A DNA stretch of 64,000 nucleotides from Limonium bicolor (GCA_023374045.1 CM041779.1:3286001-3350000), one strand, 5' to 3'. Shown: positions 10,766-23,055, counted from the stretch's first letter. The notes: generated from the sequence alone by a model not told the origin. A program made the numbers and translations.

Positions 10766-11840
10766 AAGTGTAGGGCGGGCCCTCCTCACGTTCACACAAG
10801 AGAGTCTCTTTCTTTACTCTTTTTCCTTTGTTGTTTTTTATTTTATTTTATTTGTATTTTTATTATTTGGTTCATGGTAAGTTGTTCTTTTAATTTTGTT
10901 AAGTTTAATCATAAAAAAAACGTATTATTCTTTTCCGTCTGAACACTGGGGACAGTGTTCCTGCCAAGTGTAGGGCGGGGATCCCCCTTTAAAAAAAAAG
11001 AGAATAAGTATATGTTTATAAATAATATGTATAAGTTGAGAGTTTTATCAATGTTTTACTAAGCTTTTTGCGTATCTTTGATCAAATTATGATTAGGGAA
11101 GGGTGAATGCTTGTTCTCTCAAGAGGTAAGTTTTCTAATGACTTGTAGATTCCTGTTTTTAACTTTTTGATTCTTTTTATTTAACATGAGTATATGACCT
11201 TACTCCTACTTTTATCTTTTATTTACTTTTGGGTAATATTTTTCCTTTCTTTTCGAAATATTCCAACTCTTTTGGGTGAAAATCTTAAAAAGGGTTTTGT
11301 GGAAAAAGAAAGAAGAAGAAGAAAAAAAAGAAAAAAAGAAAAAAAATCTTCTTCCAAAGGGAAAGCATTGTATTCTTTGAGGTTGCAAAAAGTGCCTCAG
11401 AATAAAAGCAACAAACGAGAGTTTTTCCTTTTGTTTTTCTCCTAAATTCCCTGTTCTTCAATGCAAAAATTCATGGTTGTTCAGAAACCCTTGAAAAATA
11501 GGGCTGAACCATAAAAACCATTGATGAGTGTCTTGGCCACATTCAGAAACTCTTGAAAAATAGAGCTGAATAGTGGAAACCGGAAAAAGGAGAGATTGCA
11601 AATCCCTTATGCAAAATAGCCCAAAAGTTTTTGATCGGTTTTGGAAATTCTTTTAATTTTATACCCATTAGTATGTTTTTGATAGATGAGAAAGATTAAG
11701 TGATACTTATGAATTAGAGTCAGACAGTTGGAAATGTTTATCTAATTGTCATTCTAGAGATTATTTGTTTTGTGCATAAGCAATTACTCCTTTCTAATCT
11801 AGTTTTGCTCGAGGACTAGCAAAAGGTAAGTGTAGGGCCT
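10766..11840 (+). other. 3' non-coding region of element A with repeated AAGTGTAGGG
   Basis: The motif AAGTGTAGGG occurs at 10766-10775, 10966-10975 and 11828-11837. The last is the polypurine-like tract that abuts the 3' LTR. GAACACTG-GGGA-CAGTGTTC at 10941-10960 is a perfect 8-bp hairpin. A purine-rich (GAA)n stretch lies at about 11300-11350. Element B has the same arrangement (62434, 62551, 63401). No gene is seen. Confidence 0.75.
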
Positions 11841-13348
11841 TGATAAACCGCAGACTTATCATATTTTATGTACTAGATTTATAATTATGTTAGTCTAAAT
11901 AAGGTTAATTAATTAGTGTTTGTGTTAAATTATGTATTAAAGTGTTTTATTTGTATAGACTTATGTTTTATAAGCTTTTTATGCAAGGAACTAATTCCTA
12001 GGCAAAAGCTCAAGTGATGCCGGACATGATGTCGGATGACTCCTGCACGGCACAAGCATGGAGCAGAAAAGAGGCTCTGCCGGGTATGATGTCGGGTACT
12101 CGTACTTCCCATCCGGCATATATGGAAAAGTCGCTACGGTTGACCAAACGGTGGCAGTTATTTACAGTTGACGATCCAACTGATGTCGGGTACGGTGCCG
12201 GACATTTCCTGTCCGGCACATGCAACGTTTCGCCTGACAGTTTTGACCATTAACGGTTATGCACATTTAACACGTGGTGCCGGATGACTTTGACCCGGCA
12301 TGCCACCCGGCACAAGGAGAAGATGTTGTCTATAAATAGGCCAAGAGCCTGCATCATTTGATATATTCCAACACCCATATACACTCCACTCATATCTCCA
12401 TTTCCGCCTTCATTCCATTGTTGGTGTCCAAGGAAGTCTACGGATCCATCCACGTGAAGAAGAAGAAGATATTATCGGGTTAAGGCTATGATCATTTCCT
12501 TCTCCCCTTTGTATTCTCTTCTTGTAGTTGTGTGGATGGTGATGTAGAATTCTTTGTTAGTTTTTGGTTAGGAATGATATTCTTTGTAATTACCCTTATG
12601 GTTATTAATAAAAGTGCAAGTTTCATCAACTAAGGTTCTGATCTTCATACAAGTAGAATGAGATCGCTACTTGTTCTTCTTTCTTCTAAATTCTACAGAG
12701 GTTCACAAGACAAAGTAGAATAGGTTAAGGGGTCTTAGTGGTCTTTAACGGTGTTGCTCTGAAAAGTGGGCAACATGACTTAAGTTTGGAATTAATCTAT
12801 TTTTCTCCATTATCTTGTTCGTTTTCGCGGCATGAGATATGCACGAAGCAAATGTGGGTAATGAGTCCTGTTGTCAGACCAGAAACAGGAAGTACCATTC
12901 ACAACTTGAAGGTGTCGGGTGTACTGTCAGGTGTTTGATGTCTGGCACATTCAAATATCTTGAAGGTGTCGTGCATCTCTTGTCCGGTATGACATCCAGC
13001 ACAGTCATTTTTGCCAGATTAATTTCGAAACTTTATAGTTTGACTTATAACCATACTTGTTCTTATGTGGAGTATCATTCCGAGTCAAAGATATTTTATT
13101 TAGTTAGGATTTTAGTGTAGAATTGATATTTACCTTTCCCCCTCTGTTTTAGAATAGGCTATTACTAGAATTAGGACTGATTTTCTATTAAGAGCCTTAG
13201 GTTCGATACTCTTGGTCGTAATTTGCTTACGCTATATTCCGACCGTGAATTGTTTACTACCCGTATAGAGTTGTAGGTTTATTTTATATTTGCTTCTATT
13301 ATTTCATTCTTTTGTACATCCTTTATCCCCACAAAAATCTTGTTAGTA
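11841..13348 (+). repeat. 3' LTR of element A
   Basis: 1508 bp, beginning TGATAAACCGCAGACTTATC. It keeps the TATAAATA box (12331-12338) and several TGCCGG/CCGGCA motifs. It preserves the uninterrupted copia target site around 12371-12385. It ends TTAGTA where the 5' copy has TTAGCA. Confidence 0.88.
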
Positions 13349-13947
13349 GTTGTACCCAAAAGCGAGAAAGGTTGTTTTGCCCTGGCTGCGTGTTGGGGCA
13401 AGGAAGATAATTAAAATAAACTGGCTAACATATTCTTGGGTTATTAAGAACAAAACATGAAGTATTATATAATGATTATTTTACTATTGTGCGCCAATAT
13501 TGTTGAAATGACTTGTATGTTGGTGCGTGGCTATAATGTTAAATTGATTTCAAAGAGAAAATGTTTTTACGGAGGGAAGTGGTAACTTACTCAATTTCTT
13601 GACTTTATCGTGACTCATTGTGTGCTTGTTTGGATTTCTACCACAGGTGTTGATGATGTCCTTGGATTTGGAAAGATGACTCCACATAGCCTGATTTATT
13701 TATACTCAAATTTTATTTTAATCTTTGAAAATTCAGTAAATTTAAGGGATTGTAATTATCAATATATGTTTTTTAAATAATAATAGTGTTATACATGTAA
13801 ATTGTTTAGGCCATAGCACTCCTTTAATTGAGTGTGGCAGTAATACTCCGGATTAGGTTTTGATTCCGCTGCTTATTAATATTAAATTTGAATGATTAAA
13901 TAATTGACCAAATAAAAAGGTTAAAAAATATAGGGTGTTACAACACC

Positions 13948-14620
13948 AGACAGAGTGAACTGACTAACAATCAATGGACGTGTTGGCTTTCCAATACATT
14001 GAGCAAACCCGATCTCGGTAATCCACTCGTCATCACAATGCGCGATCAAGAACCTCTTGGTTTCTCACCAATAATTAATATCTCACCATATGATAATAAT
14101 CTCAATCTCGATGCCTAAGAAACACTCTTAGGAAATCCATACAATAGACATCATATCCAAAGTTTTACTCATCATGTGATGATGAATTTTCTTCCACATT
14201 ACCTAAAAAATTCTTAGGTTACTCATAACATGGATAACGTATCCAATAATTATCATCTTTCCCCAAACATATATTTCATGTCATAATTTATATATTCATG
14301 TATATTTATTTGGTACTTTGTCTCATTTGAACTTACACACACAAGTAAAATTCAAGCAATAATACCATTCAACATGGATGAACAATACAAAAATGTTGTA
14401 TACACACATATCTTCTTATCATACATTTTTCACACTTCGGAATCCAAGGTGACCCTTGGGGGTATTCGGATCACACAATAACATACCTGGAATATGAAAC
14501 TATATACAATGTCCTATCTCGTGTGTGTACAATTATCCAAATCGTAGATAGAAAAGGATGGGATAAATAATAAAACTTTCATTCATCTTTATATTCAAAG
14601 TATACTATAAGATACTTATA
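13948..14620 (-). repeat. right remnant of old minus-strand LTR L
   Basis: Patches resemble the reverse complement of 53830-54420. Examples are the stretch around CATCACAATGCGC followed by TTTCTCACCA, and TCACACAATAACATACC. It directly follows the ACACC duplication of LTR K, which inserted into it. Heavily decayed, so the right boundary is approximate. Confidence 0.5.
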
Positions 14621-14869
14621 AGATATATCCTTTCAAAGCTGAATAAATAAAAGTAGTAACATTTATATTCTTATATGAGATATGCCGCACATTATTCTGT
14701 TATTACAAATCCTTAACTTATTCATAACAAATATATACAATCTGAACCTTCATTAGACTTCACTAGAATATCTATAATCCTTTCTTTTAATTTAAGTTAG
14801 ATTTATAACTGAAGCCCAACCTTGTTTATTCTACAAACTACTATAAAAATCACCTATTACAACTGTTAA

Positions 14870-15175
14870 AAATGCATAAGACAACTGTTATTAACAGTTG
14901 TATCAGTTCTAGTTGTCTATTGTACGTTTTACTATAGGCAATTGTTATTTAACACTTGTATAATCTAACCTTACTACTACCGTTATTAACCCTTAATACA
15001 ACTGTTTCTAACAGTTGTAGTAGGGGAGGAAAAGAGTATTGGTATTAACAGATGTATTTGAGCTTGTTAAAAACATGTTTGAGAACCTTATGACAACTAT
15101 GGTTAACAGTTGTCTTTTCCCATTTCTATAGATTATTTATATGCTATTTAACAACTATTGTTAACCGTTGTCTTT
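14870..15175. repeat. array of ACAACTGTT / AACAGTTGT palindromes
   Basis: At least four copies of a near-palindrome occur (arms ACAACTGTT and AACAGTTGT with a few bases between), at about 14880, 15000, 15093 and 15150, in direct and diverged form. The left side begins ACTATAAAAATCACC. Such motifs are known near the ends of some plant CACTA DNA transposons, so this may be the subterminal region of one. No transposase and no matching far end were found. Confidence 0.5.
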
Positions 15176-16529
15176 GATCTTTTACCGTCTAATGTTTAAT
15201 ACTATTTTACGTCTTTAACAGTTATCTTTCGATCTTATCCAACCATCTTGTCACCCAATATCCACAATGAAGGATTATCATCTTCTCGCTATCAAAAGAG
15301 TCATCATACATAAAAAACTAACAACTTCCACCAACATCAACAAATCCAAATACACTCATTATCATCCAAAATTTTCTCAAACCACATAGCAAAATACATC
15401 CTTTTTTTTTTTTGAAGCAAAGTACATCCATTATATCATCATCAATAAGAGCAAAAATTATAACATTCTACACATAATTTCTTATGGACACACACCGTCC
15501 ATTGCTCTCGAACTTTATCCATCTCATACTTGTGGCTTGTATGCTTGACCATCATAACCGTAGAAGTGCTGAAAATGAAACATTAAACACTATAAGTTCA
15601 CTAGTTTTGACCAAAAAAAAACACTATAAGTTCACTAGTTTTGTTAAAGAAACTGCAAAAGAATTCAAATAAGTATAGAGTATAGACTACTATAAGCTTA
15701 ACACTTGTCTTACCCCACTCTTTATTATCTTAACCCACCTACTTTGTATCAAAGACTACTCAAACATTTAACAATTGTCTTTTAATAGTAGTAAAAAAAC
15801 AAATTAAGCTCTAATCAAATTTCAGATCAAATTATTTCAAAACCCAATTTTATTTTTACTCTTTCTAATTAAATTAGAACCTACGTATCTTTTTCTGTCA
15901 GGCCCAATAATATGGTTAATATAAGGATAAACAGGATACTTATAATACTTATTAAAACAAAACAACATACATGCGACTAATACATCACTATCATATTAAT
16001 TAATTCCAATTCATGTGACCAATCTAAACTTAGTGTTCTCATCATCATTTTTAAACCCTTACTTTCCCTAAGTTGTCAAATAATACGTAACTTGCACTTA
16101 AACTTAAAATAACATATTGTGACTTGCTCTCTTAATCCATGATTACCTTTATTCCAAACAATTTATTACAACATTTATTAATGGTCTAAGTTCTCAATCT
16201 GTACACTTAACAACATATTCAATTTAATATATTTCATCTCGGATTCTTTCTTGAACATACTAATTTAATACCTATACTTTGATTAGCTCTTAAGGTTACA
16301 TTTATTATTCTTATAATCCTTTTAGAGGTTAGTTTTTTCACCTAATCTTGCTAACTCATTATTAAATTCCTTTTTATTTGATTGCTCCCTTAACATCATA
16401 ATAATTATTAACCTATTTACAATCCCTATCTACTGTTTTAGTTTCACAATTATACTTGATTTGCGTGTAATTTGAATTTAATCGTGTAGGACAATGGTGG
16501 TAGGACGGACATAATTAATGATATAATAC
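15176..16529. other. AT-rich intergenic stretch, nothing recognised
   Basis: Short frames only. A few extra AACTGTT/AACAGTT-like motifs continue at the left edge, and a T-run lies at about 15403-15413. No gene, RNA or terminal repeats were supported. Confidence 0.5.
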
Positions 16530-16638
16530 CTAGTTTGGATGACTAGCTAATAGCTAAATTAGATAGCTAAAAGTGACGGATTATTTAGAAAGATATAGGA
16601 AGTAACCAAAATAGTACTGAATAATTGACCCAAACTAG
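16530..16638. mobile_element. possible MITE
   Basis: About 109 bp bounded by CTAGTTTGGAT (16530-16540) and ACCCAAACTAG (16628-16638), which are inverted copies at 10 of 11 bases. The interior has TAGCTAATAGCTAAAT, an AT-rich style common in plant MITEs. I see no clear target duplication, so the call is weak. Confidence 0.35.
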
Positions 16639-17616
16639 TCAATTCAAATCTATAATCTGCCAAAACCAATATCCACCCATATATTTACTGCCCTAAACTC
16701 GACTTTGTTTGAACTGAAGCGAAGTCCGAAATTTTATCAACAAGTTAGTTTGACACTAAATGATCTAATCCAACCCCAAACAGGGAAGTACCTTCAACAA
16801 AAGACAAGAATATAATAATATCAACGAATTCAAATGAGTTTGTACAATGCTGAAATAAATGATTATGAATTCAACTGAGATTAATTTATATATATATAAA
16901 AACAGGTTTGGTGTTAAGATTAAAAAACCCTAGCGCTGAAGTAAATGATTACAAAATTCAAATTGAGGTTAATGTTAAAATAAACGTGGTTTTGTGTCAA
17001 GCTTAGAAAACCAATTTAAACTCGAATTTAAATCCTCTTTTACAACCCAGTTCACCTCACAAGTAGTAAGGGTTTTCTAAATCAACTTGATAATATCTAC
17101 ATGATCTGGACAACTCGAGATAAACAGTGAATCTCCAATTAATCTACTGATGAGCCAAAAATTAAAGTGATTACAAACTCAACTTACTTCAATTTAAAGT
17201 ATTGGTATTTCAAATCCCAAGGAGGTGGCAGTAAATATGATCCAAAATCAAAGAATGTCCCAAGCTCGGTGAACAGATTTGATAAAGAGAATCAAGACAT
17301 TTTTGCAAATGAAAATCAAACGAAAATACATTGAAAGAGATTAGATGATAAAAAAAAAACATTTCCCTTTCCTTTAAAAAAGACTTGAATGAGAAGCAAC
17401 CAAAAACAATTAAACACAAATCATTTCCAGGGAACCACTTAATTTGTAAGGACACTCTCACCTCCCTTAGAAGAGTGTAATCTGAAAAGTTTCAACCCTG
17501 AAATAGTCACTTTATTGCTTTCAGCCAAATCTATAATTTATTCACTTAAACTTACATCAACCCTAAAAATTTTCTACATTACTTATTATGCTATTCGGAT
17601 ATATTTCAAACTCAAC
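16639..17616. other. intergenic region 3' of the mARC-like gene
   Basis: AT-rich with no supported reading frame. The part next to 17617 should hold the 3' untranslated region of the minus-strand gene. No certain polyadenylation site was assigned. Confidence 0.4.
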
Positions 17617-20362
17617 TCAAAGAGTTGCATCATCAGTAGAAGACAGTTTCCGAACCACGTAAACTGGATCCCCAACGCGAATGATCTTTCCTTTTCCACC
17701 ATCATCTATTGAGTCCTTGGATACTATGACATACTGTCCAAAGTAGACCTGGAATATGTGACGAGATAATTTGATTAAATATCGTACAGATAATAAGTAT
17801 CATCATTAAATAAAGTTTTGACAGTATCTCATAGAAACGCGTTGTTTCTTGAATATGGTCCGTTCATATATTTATATCAAATATGCATTATCATAACACC
17901 AAACCTGTCCCCGTGCTTTCACGTTAGGTTGCAGGATTTGATCTGACCGATGTGCCTTGAGAAACTGAGATAGCTCCTCACAGCCAACGGTAGCAGTCTC
18001 TTGATTGATTGTTGGTACCTATATCAGCATTTCAAGCTTGTTACTAGCAATAAAACTGATTACAAACTTAGATCAATTCGTATGATTTTCACTCAAAGAG
18101 CTAGCAGAACAGAGAAACAGCTCTTGCCTTGCATCGATTACATAACTTCACACCATAGAATGTATATTTTCCGATTGTCACCTCCTTCCAGAGGTCCTCC
18201 TCAAATGGTTCACATCCATCGACCACGATGCTATGAAAAAATTTGAATTACAAAAGTTAGAGAGTTCAACTACAAACTAAGATTTTCCTATACTCATGCA
18301 TGCCATGTTGAAGAGATGTCGTTCTCACAGGGTGGGGGAATCACTCTAGCTACCAATTTAATGAAACCATGCAGTAAAATCAAACATGAGAAGAATTAAT
18401 GTTGTTAGTTATTACTTTACTCTGAAACGGTTGATGGATATAGGTTCCTTTAAAGCACTGTTGATCGCATCAACTGAACCCTGCACACAGCATTGTATAT
18501 TAATATCAATAGTTGGGAAATTCACTTTCCAAATTAACAGTTTTTCATCAAACGTTAGCGGCACCTTAGATGCAAGTAAGAAAGGGAGCATATCAGCAAA
18601 CATGGTGGTGTGTCCCGGAGCGTATTTGGGATTGGCATCTCTTTTGGCAGATGCTGCAAAACAACAAGACAGTTAACCCCATTCTTTTGTACAAATTTCA
18701 TCCGATTTACATATTATCAGCTGGGACGATCAGTTCAGTCCATTCTTTTGAGCGTATTATGGGTCGGGTATCATCTACCCATGAAGTTTAATCAAAACAG
18801 CATTATCAGTTGATTACAAAACGCAAAAGAATGAAGGTATAGTTAAACGAGAGACATGTCTAAGAAAATAAAGTGAGAAGGCAAATATGAAAAGGGCATG
18901 GTCCAAAGAGCATTACATTCAATTATATCAGTAATTGCTTCACTTGAGAATATAATATGCAAGTTCTATGGGCCAGAAACCTGTATCAAATCGAACAAGG
19001 CGACAAGGTTTGGCAAGATATGTTGAAAACCAGTTGGCTGCTTCATCTCCTTCGTCCAAGGCAGAGCCAGTCCATTCCCATACAGAGACACCATCCACAG
19101 TACTACCAGATTTTCCCAATGGAACCCTCAGAACATTCATGCCTGGTGCTCTTACCACTGTAAACATAAAAAAGAGTAAGACAAAAGGCAGAGAGACAGG
19201 GAGAGAAAGAAAACACAAAACAAGCTATATTCTGCTGTGTTTGGATTGGGTTTAACCTTAATGAACAATTCCTCATCTTGTTTGTTTGGGAGGCAGGAGG
19301 TTGAAGGAGATTAATACCTAGATCCACAACTGGTTCATCTCATTTTTATTGATCTCCGTCTAGGGGGTAATAGGAGGTTAATGAAAATTTCTGACCAATT
19401 TACGGTGCCCCTGATATACTCTTTTATACCCACGGTAGGACAAAAGCAAGATTTTAAGACAGACACCAGGTTCATCTAACAGACTAGCCAGAGAAAAGTT
19501 TCGACATCGACCTAGGTTCACTTCTCCTTGTTCAGCCTAAATCCAAACACTTTACTAGGATGAAATCATTCTAACCCATTGGGACTAAGAGCAAAATACT
19601 ACCGTTGTTATCTTCATTTTCGACCCAGAATGAAACACCAGCATACATATCTACAGCTAGCAATTGGTATTCTTACATGATTTGCATGAGATTCTAGAAG
19701 TTAGTACCACCAAAGTGTGTTAGTTACTTCAATCATAGAAACTTGTACATAAAATCAGTATAACAATATCACCCAGAGCAGAATATACTACAAAAATTTG
19801 CAGATCATCAAACTAAGAAAAATTGATCTTCACATGCAACCTTGAATTTGTACCCAAATCTAGAGAAAATTACTCATGAAATCAAGAGAAAAGTACACCA
19901 ATACTTTCTTCATCTCATATATATATATATATCAGAAAAGTAATGTTTAGCTGAAATTTTCATATACAGGTTGATAGCGCAATTCGACCTTAATTTGATT
20001 TACCTATATAGGAGTTGTCCGAGGGCTCCCAGCCATCAGAAAACGCTTCCTCAGGCAGCTCCACTTCCACAAGTGCAAGCTTTGGGTCAACTCTTTGTGT
20101 CAACATCCTTCCACTTGAGTTGATGACTTGCCAATGACGATCCCATCTGAATCCTGTAACAAATCAGAGAGTGCATAAGCACTAGATTAACCACTAACTC
20201 GACGCCCTCCAGTAATCAAATGAAAAGAACTGAACAATGGAGAGACTATCGCGATCAGCGATTACCGGTGGAAGTGATGGGTGCTTGAGGAACAGAAATT
20301 CCATGGCAGGACTTAATAGGATATATAAAAATGGACGCCACGCTGACCACACTGCCCTCCAT
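17617..20362 (-). CDS. MOSC-domain molybdenum-cofactor enzyme, mARC-like (8 exons, 308 aa)
   Basis: Coding exons on the minus strand, in order: 20266-20362, 20004-20153, 18981-19157, 18565-18653, 18416-18480, 18128-18230, 17905-18018, 17617-17748. They sum to 927 nt including TGA, and all phases agree. The product starts MEGSVVSVASIFIYPIKSC, has the MOSC N-terminal beta-barrel half with GFRWDRHW (from residue 33) and VSVWEWTGSALDEGDEAANW, then the MOSC domain with FADMLPFLLAS, INRFRVNIVVDGCEPF and LCNRCK. It ends in VGDPVYVVRKL. Family members such as plant mARC-like proteins bind molybdenum cofactor and reduce N-hydroxylated compounds with cytochrome b5 and its reductase. Cys226 of CNRC is the expected Mo ligand by homology. 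Length and motif order are normal for the family. Intron 6 has a GC donor (AAG|GCAAGAG at 18126). No frameshift was seen. Confidence 0.93.
19914..19934. repeat. (TA)n microsatellite in intron 2 of the mARC-like gene
   Basis: A run of alternating TA within the second intron (19158-20003). No coding effect. Confidence 0.7.
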
Positions 20363-20535
20363 TTGCTCCTTGCTTCCCTCTCCCCGTTCTCGGTTTGTAG
20401 TACCTTGGGTTCGTATGCAAGAAAGTTTGACATGAAAACGGTGATTAGGTGACTTATCAAGCGGCGTGCAGTCTGACAGGATTCAAAGAAAATTGGTTTT
20501 TCTTGCATGCACGCATAAAGTATTTTGGCGGGTCC

Positions 20536-20541
20536 TTTATA
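20536..20541 (-). promoter_or_regulatory. putative TATA box of the mARC-like gene
   Basis: On the minus strand CTATAAAGG, with TATAAA at 20541-20536, lies 174 bases upstream of the ATG at 20362. That would leave a 5' leader of about 145 nt. A GGCGGG-type GC box lies just downstream of it on the plus strand. Position and sequence fit a core promoter, but no transcript evidence is available. Confidence 0.4.
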
Positions 20542-20855
20542 GTAGGACGCCACTTGGGGCTGTTTCGTTTATCCTCTCTCCGTCAATTTTGTTTTTTTCC
20601 TCTTTTAAAACGAGTGATCATTTAGATTTTGAATAAAGCTTTCAGTTATGTACATTAAACAACAGTAATTATTAAAAAAAAATAAATCATTAAGATTAAG
20701 AAGTTCTTCCATTCTTACGTCAAAAGTTAAAATATTTTTATTGCACAAAAGAGAGATGGGGCCATTTTGTATCCATATAAGAATGTGCATTTTGAACATT
20801 TACGCGTGAGTTATTATCAATTTTGTAATGACAGGCATGGAAGATATTTTAAGTA

Positions 20856-20880
20856 CCCCCCCCCCCCCCCCCCCCCCCCC
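20856..20880. repeat. run of 25 cytosines
   Basis: An uninterrupted C25 / G25 tract. Exact length may be an assembly or sequencing estimate. Confidence 0.9.
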
Positions 20881-23055
20881 AACACTAATTGCGACTGGGT
20901 TGATATCTATGTGTGGAAGACAAGACTGTTTTATTCTCTTTATTACAAAGTCTACAGATATCAAGGCAACCTGCATTCCCCAGCCCATAATCTCGGGAAA
21001 GCCATATGAATGCCCGGAACACATTAGCCTTCTCTCAACATGGCTTTATTCCAACTTCCCTTTGTTCTCAAGCTAAGTTGATTCAGCAGTCTGTCTCTCA
21101 TCCAATCCGGCCCCGAGGGGCCAAGCTATGTCCTGCTGAACAGGCACCCAGTTGTTGCATCCCGAGAATTTTGACCCATATCCTTCTCCATCTTCCGACG
21201 GTATTGCAGGATGGCAGCTGTCTGTATCTCCATCTGTAATTTTTCATAACCTCATAACCCACCATTCTGATTTGGTCTGCACCACAGGAAGCTTTCGCAC
21301 CAAAGGATAATGGAATTGATCATTTCCTTTGGTGGCACAGAAACCAAGAAGCAGACATACCACAAGCATTTGGTTGACAAAGTGGAACTGTCGATCTTGG
21401 ATACTTGAGAGCATAGAAGAGGCGCCCTAATACAGTTGTAATGCAGGGCCCCCTGACCCTCCTAAGTGATATTGAGAATCTCATACTTCCCTTCTCGTGA
21501 AGAAAGTATTTGTAGAAGAGAAAGTAGTCTGCAACATTAGATTGAGGATATCTGGCCAACAAAACAGATCATCCGTAGTACCTAGGGCACAAATAACGGA
21601 AGTTACCAACAACCTTTGATCAAACTAGCTTCGTTTAACAAGACTGCCTTGAACAGCCTTCACAGGATTCATTTCATTTGTCACTGAAGGAGTTACCAAT
21701 TGCCACCAACAAATAACTTTTTAAATTGAATATCGCCAGTAGGAACATCTTGAACACGAATATGCTTGATGAACTCCAGTTCAATCAAACACAGGAGATA
21801 AGCATGCATGATGCACCAATAACTTTTACAAGTTTTCCAACCCCATGAAACAGCACTCTTTGTTTGCCAAGCTTGAAACCTCTTGCTCTGCTTTACAACC
21901 ATTGAGAGTTTGCAAGTTCATCTACAAAATTGCATTTTACCTAGTCGTGGAAAATAAAAAGCAACAACAATGTTATCTTTGGCAACAAATAAATGATGAA
22001 AGCCGTATGTTGAATACCAGCAGAAGCATATACATTCTTCGACTTTCTTTTTTCTCATTAGTTTATTTTAAAGAAGCTTCTTCGATATGTCTGGGTCTAA
22101 TATAAGCCCTAATTGGTTCTAATAAAGCAACTTCCTAATATTAAGTGTTTGGGTAGGAGTGAAATTGCATCCACAATTCTGCAAAGCTGGTATACACTCT
22201 CTTTTAAACATTTGTCTTACTATGTACGATACAAAATTTTGACTTCCGTCTCATAAATACAGGCTTTTGGAACGCTACAACATAGCCTCGAAGAGTTTCT
22301 TGCTCACCATAGATATTGAGGGTGACATACAAGCATGCATATCTCCAACAAGCCAAACGGCCCCTCCAGGTGTCAGTAGAACCTGGTATCAGTCTGCAAG
22401 TTCTAAATCAGAGATCCCCTGACCTCACCAGAATAAAGAAACAAAATCAGACCAAGTGTCTGAAGAATACACACGACACTGGTTCAAATCCTGATCAAAA
22501 AAATAATGCCCCGGAATATAACAACTTTTTCAGAAGGTTTGAAACTTCACTTGTTTCATAACACTGTATATTCAATTGTTAGAGTAGGCCAAACATATTT
22601 AGAATTATCTGGGCCAGTTTTTTTTGAATATTTGCTACTACCATTATCTGGGCCACCAGTTAGGATGCAAGTTGCCATAGTTAAAAGCACGGATTCTTAA
22701 AAGATTTCAAGAAGACTAGAGCGGTTGCAGACAATCTACCCGGCAGAAGTCAGTCTTCTACACTCAATAATATACTTCCATCCCCTAATTATTCTATTCT
22801 TCTAGCTGTTTAGTTACCCAATCACCAATTTTAACAGGCACCTTCTACGTGAGACTTCAATCACCCTTCACTGATGCTTTGTACTTTCAGCCCCGGTATA
22901 TATGCAAGATCTTCAAGATAAACGGCCAATCAGCATCATCAAACCTCATTTGTTTCTAGCAAGACTATATAAGATAGTGAACCCTCAAGATGTTCACACC
23001 TTCTCATCTTGAGGTTTCAGCTCTGAAGCAACAAGCCTTGAGCAGATCAAATTTT
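20881..23055. other. unassigned region, possible decayed gene
   Basis: Short minus-strand frames have a coding look. One is about 21132-21238, beginning MEIQTAAILQYRRKMEKDM after a plausible splice acceptor TTACAG. Another is 21320-21562. A third is 21693-21902, ending DVPTGDIQFKKLFVGGNW. I do not recognise a family and cannot join them. They could be exons of a degenerate gene whose sequence continues on both sides of element D. No RNA gene or transposon ends were found. Confidence 0.25.

Larger units (their letters stand above)
1867..13348 (+). mobile_element. element A: non-autonomous, gag-only Athila-like LTR retrotransposon
   Basis: Terminal repeats run 1867-8539 (interrupted by a copia element) and 11841-13348. 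The 5-bp duplication GTTGT at 1862-1866 and 13349-13353 is perfect. An 18-nt primer site matching the tRNA-Asp 3' end follows the 5' LTR. A short polypurine stretch, AAAAGGTAAGTGTAGGG, precedes the 3' LTR. The interior (8540-11840, 3.3 kb) holds a broken gag and no protease, reverse transcriptase, RNase H or integrase, so mobility would need enzymes from a partner. tRNA-Asp priming and the gag type point to the Athila group of Ty3/gypsy. The last two bases of the 3' LTR read TA instead of CA. Confidence 0.88.
136..13942 (+). mobile_element. solo LTR K of a chromovirus-type gypsy element, split by element A
   Basis: The LTR begins TGAAATACCCC at 136 and ends GGGTGTTACA at 13942. These are the same termini as the large LTRs of elements E and F read in their own orientation. 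A perfect 5-bp target duplication, ACACC, lies at 131-135 and 13943-13947, so this is a complete insertion that has lost its internal region by LTR-LTR recombination. Removing element A (1867-13348 plus its 5-bp duplication) leaves an LTR of about 2.3 kb. It contains a TATA box at 1017-1024 and the sequence TTCCGCTGC near its 3' end, also seen near the end of the LTR at 50497-55412. The family is inferred from termini only. Confidence 0.85.

Noticed and set aside
1289..13780. A two-exon small gene: ATG at 1289 with donor at 1308, acceptor at 13646, stop at 13778 (50 codons), with TATA box at 1017 and a large intron holding element A
   Set aside because: TGAAATACCCC at 136, GGGTGTTACA at 13942 and the exact ACACC duplication show that the whole stretch is a solo LTR. 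The TATA box and splice donor are then the LTR promoter and a chance or LTR donor site.
20194..20553. 119-codon minus-strand frame upstream of and across exon 1 of the mARC-like gene
   Set aside because: It is a different frame over exon 1 and the promoter; the spliced eight-exon model explains the region.
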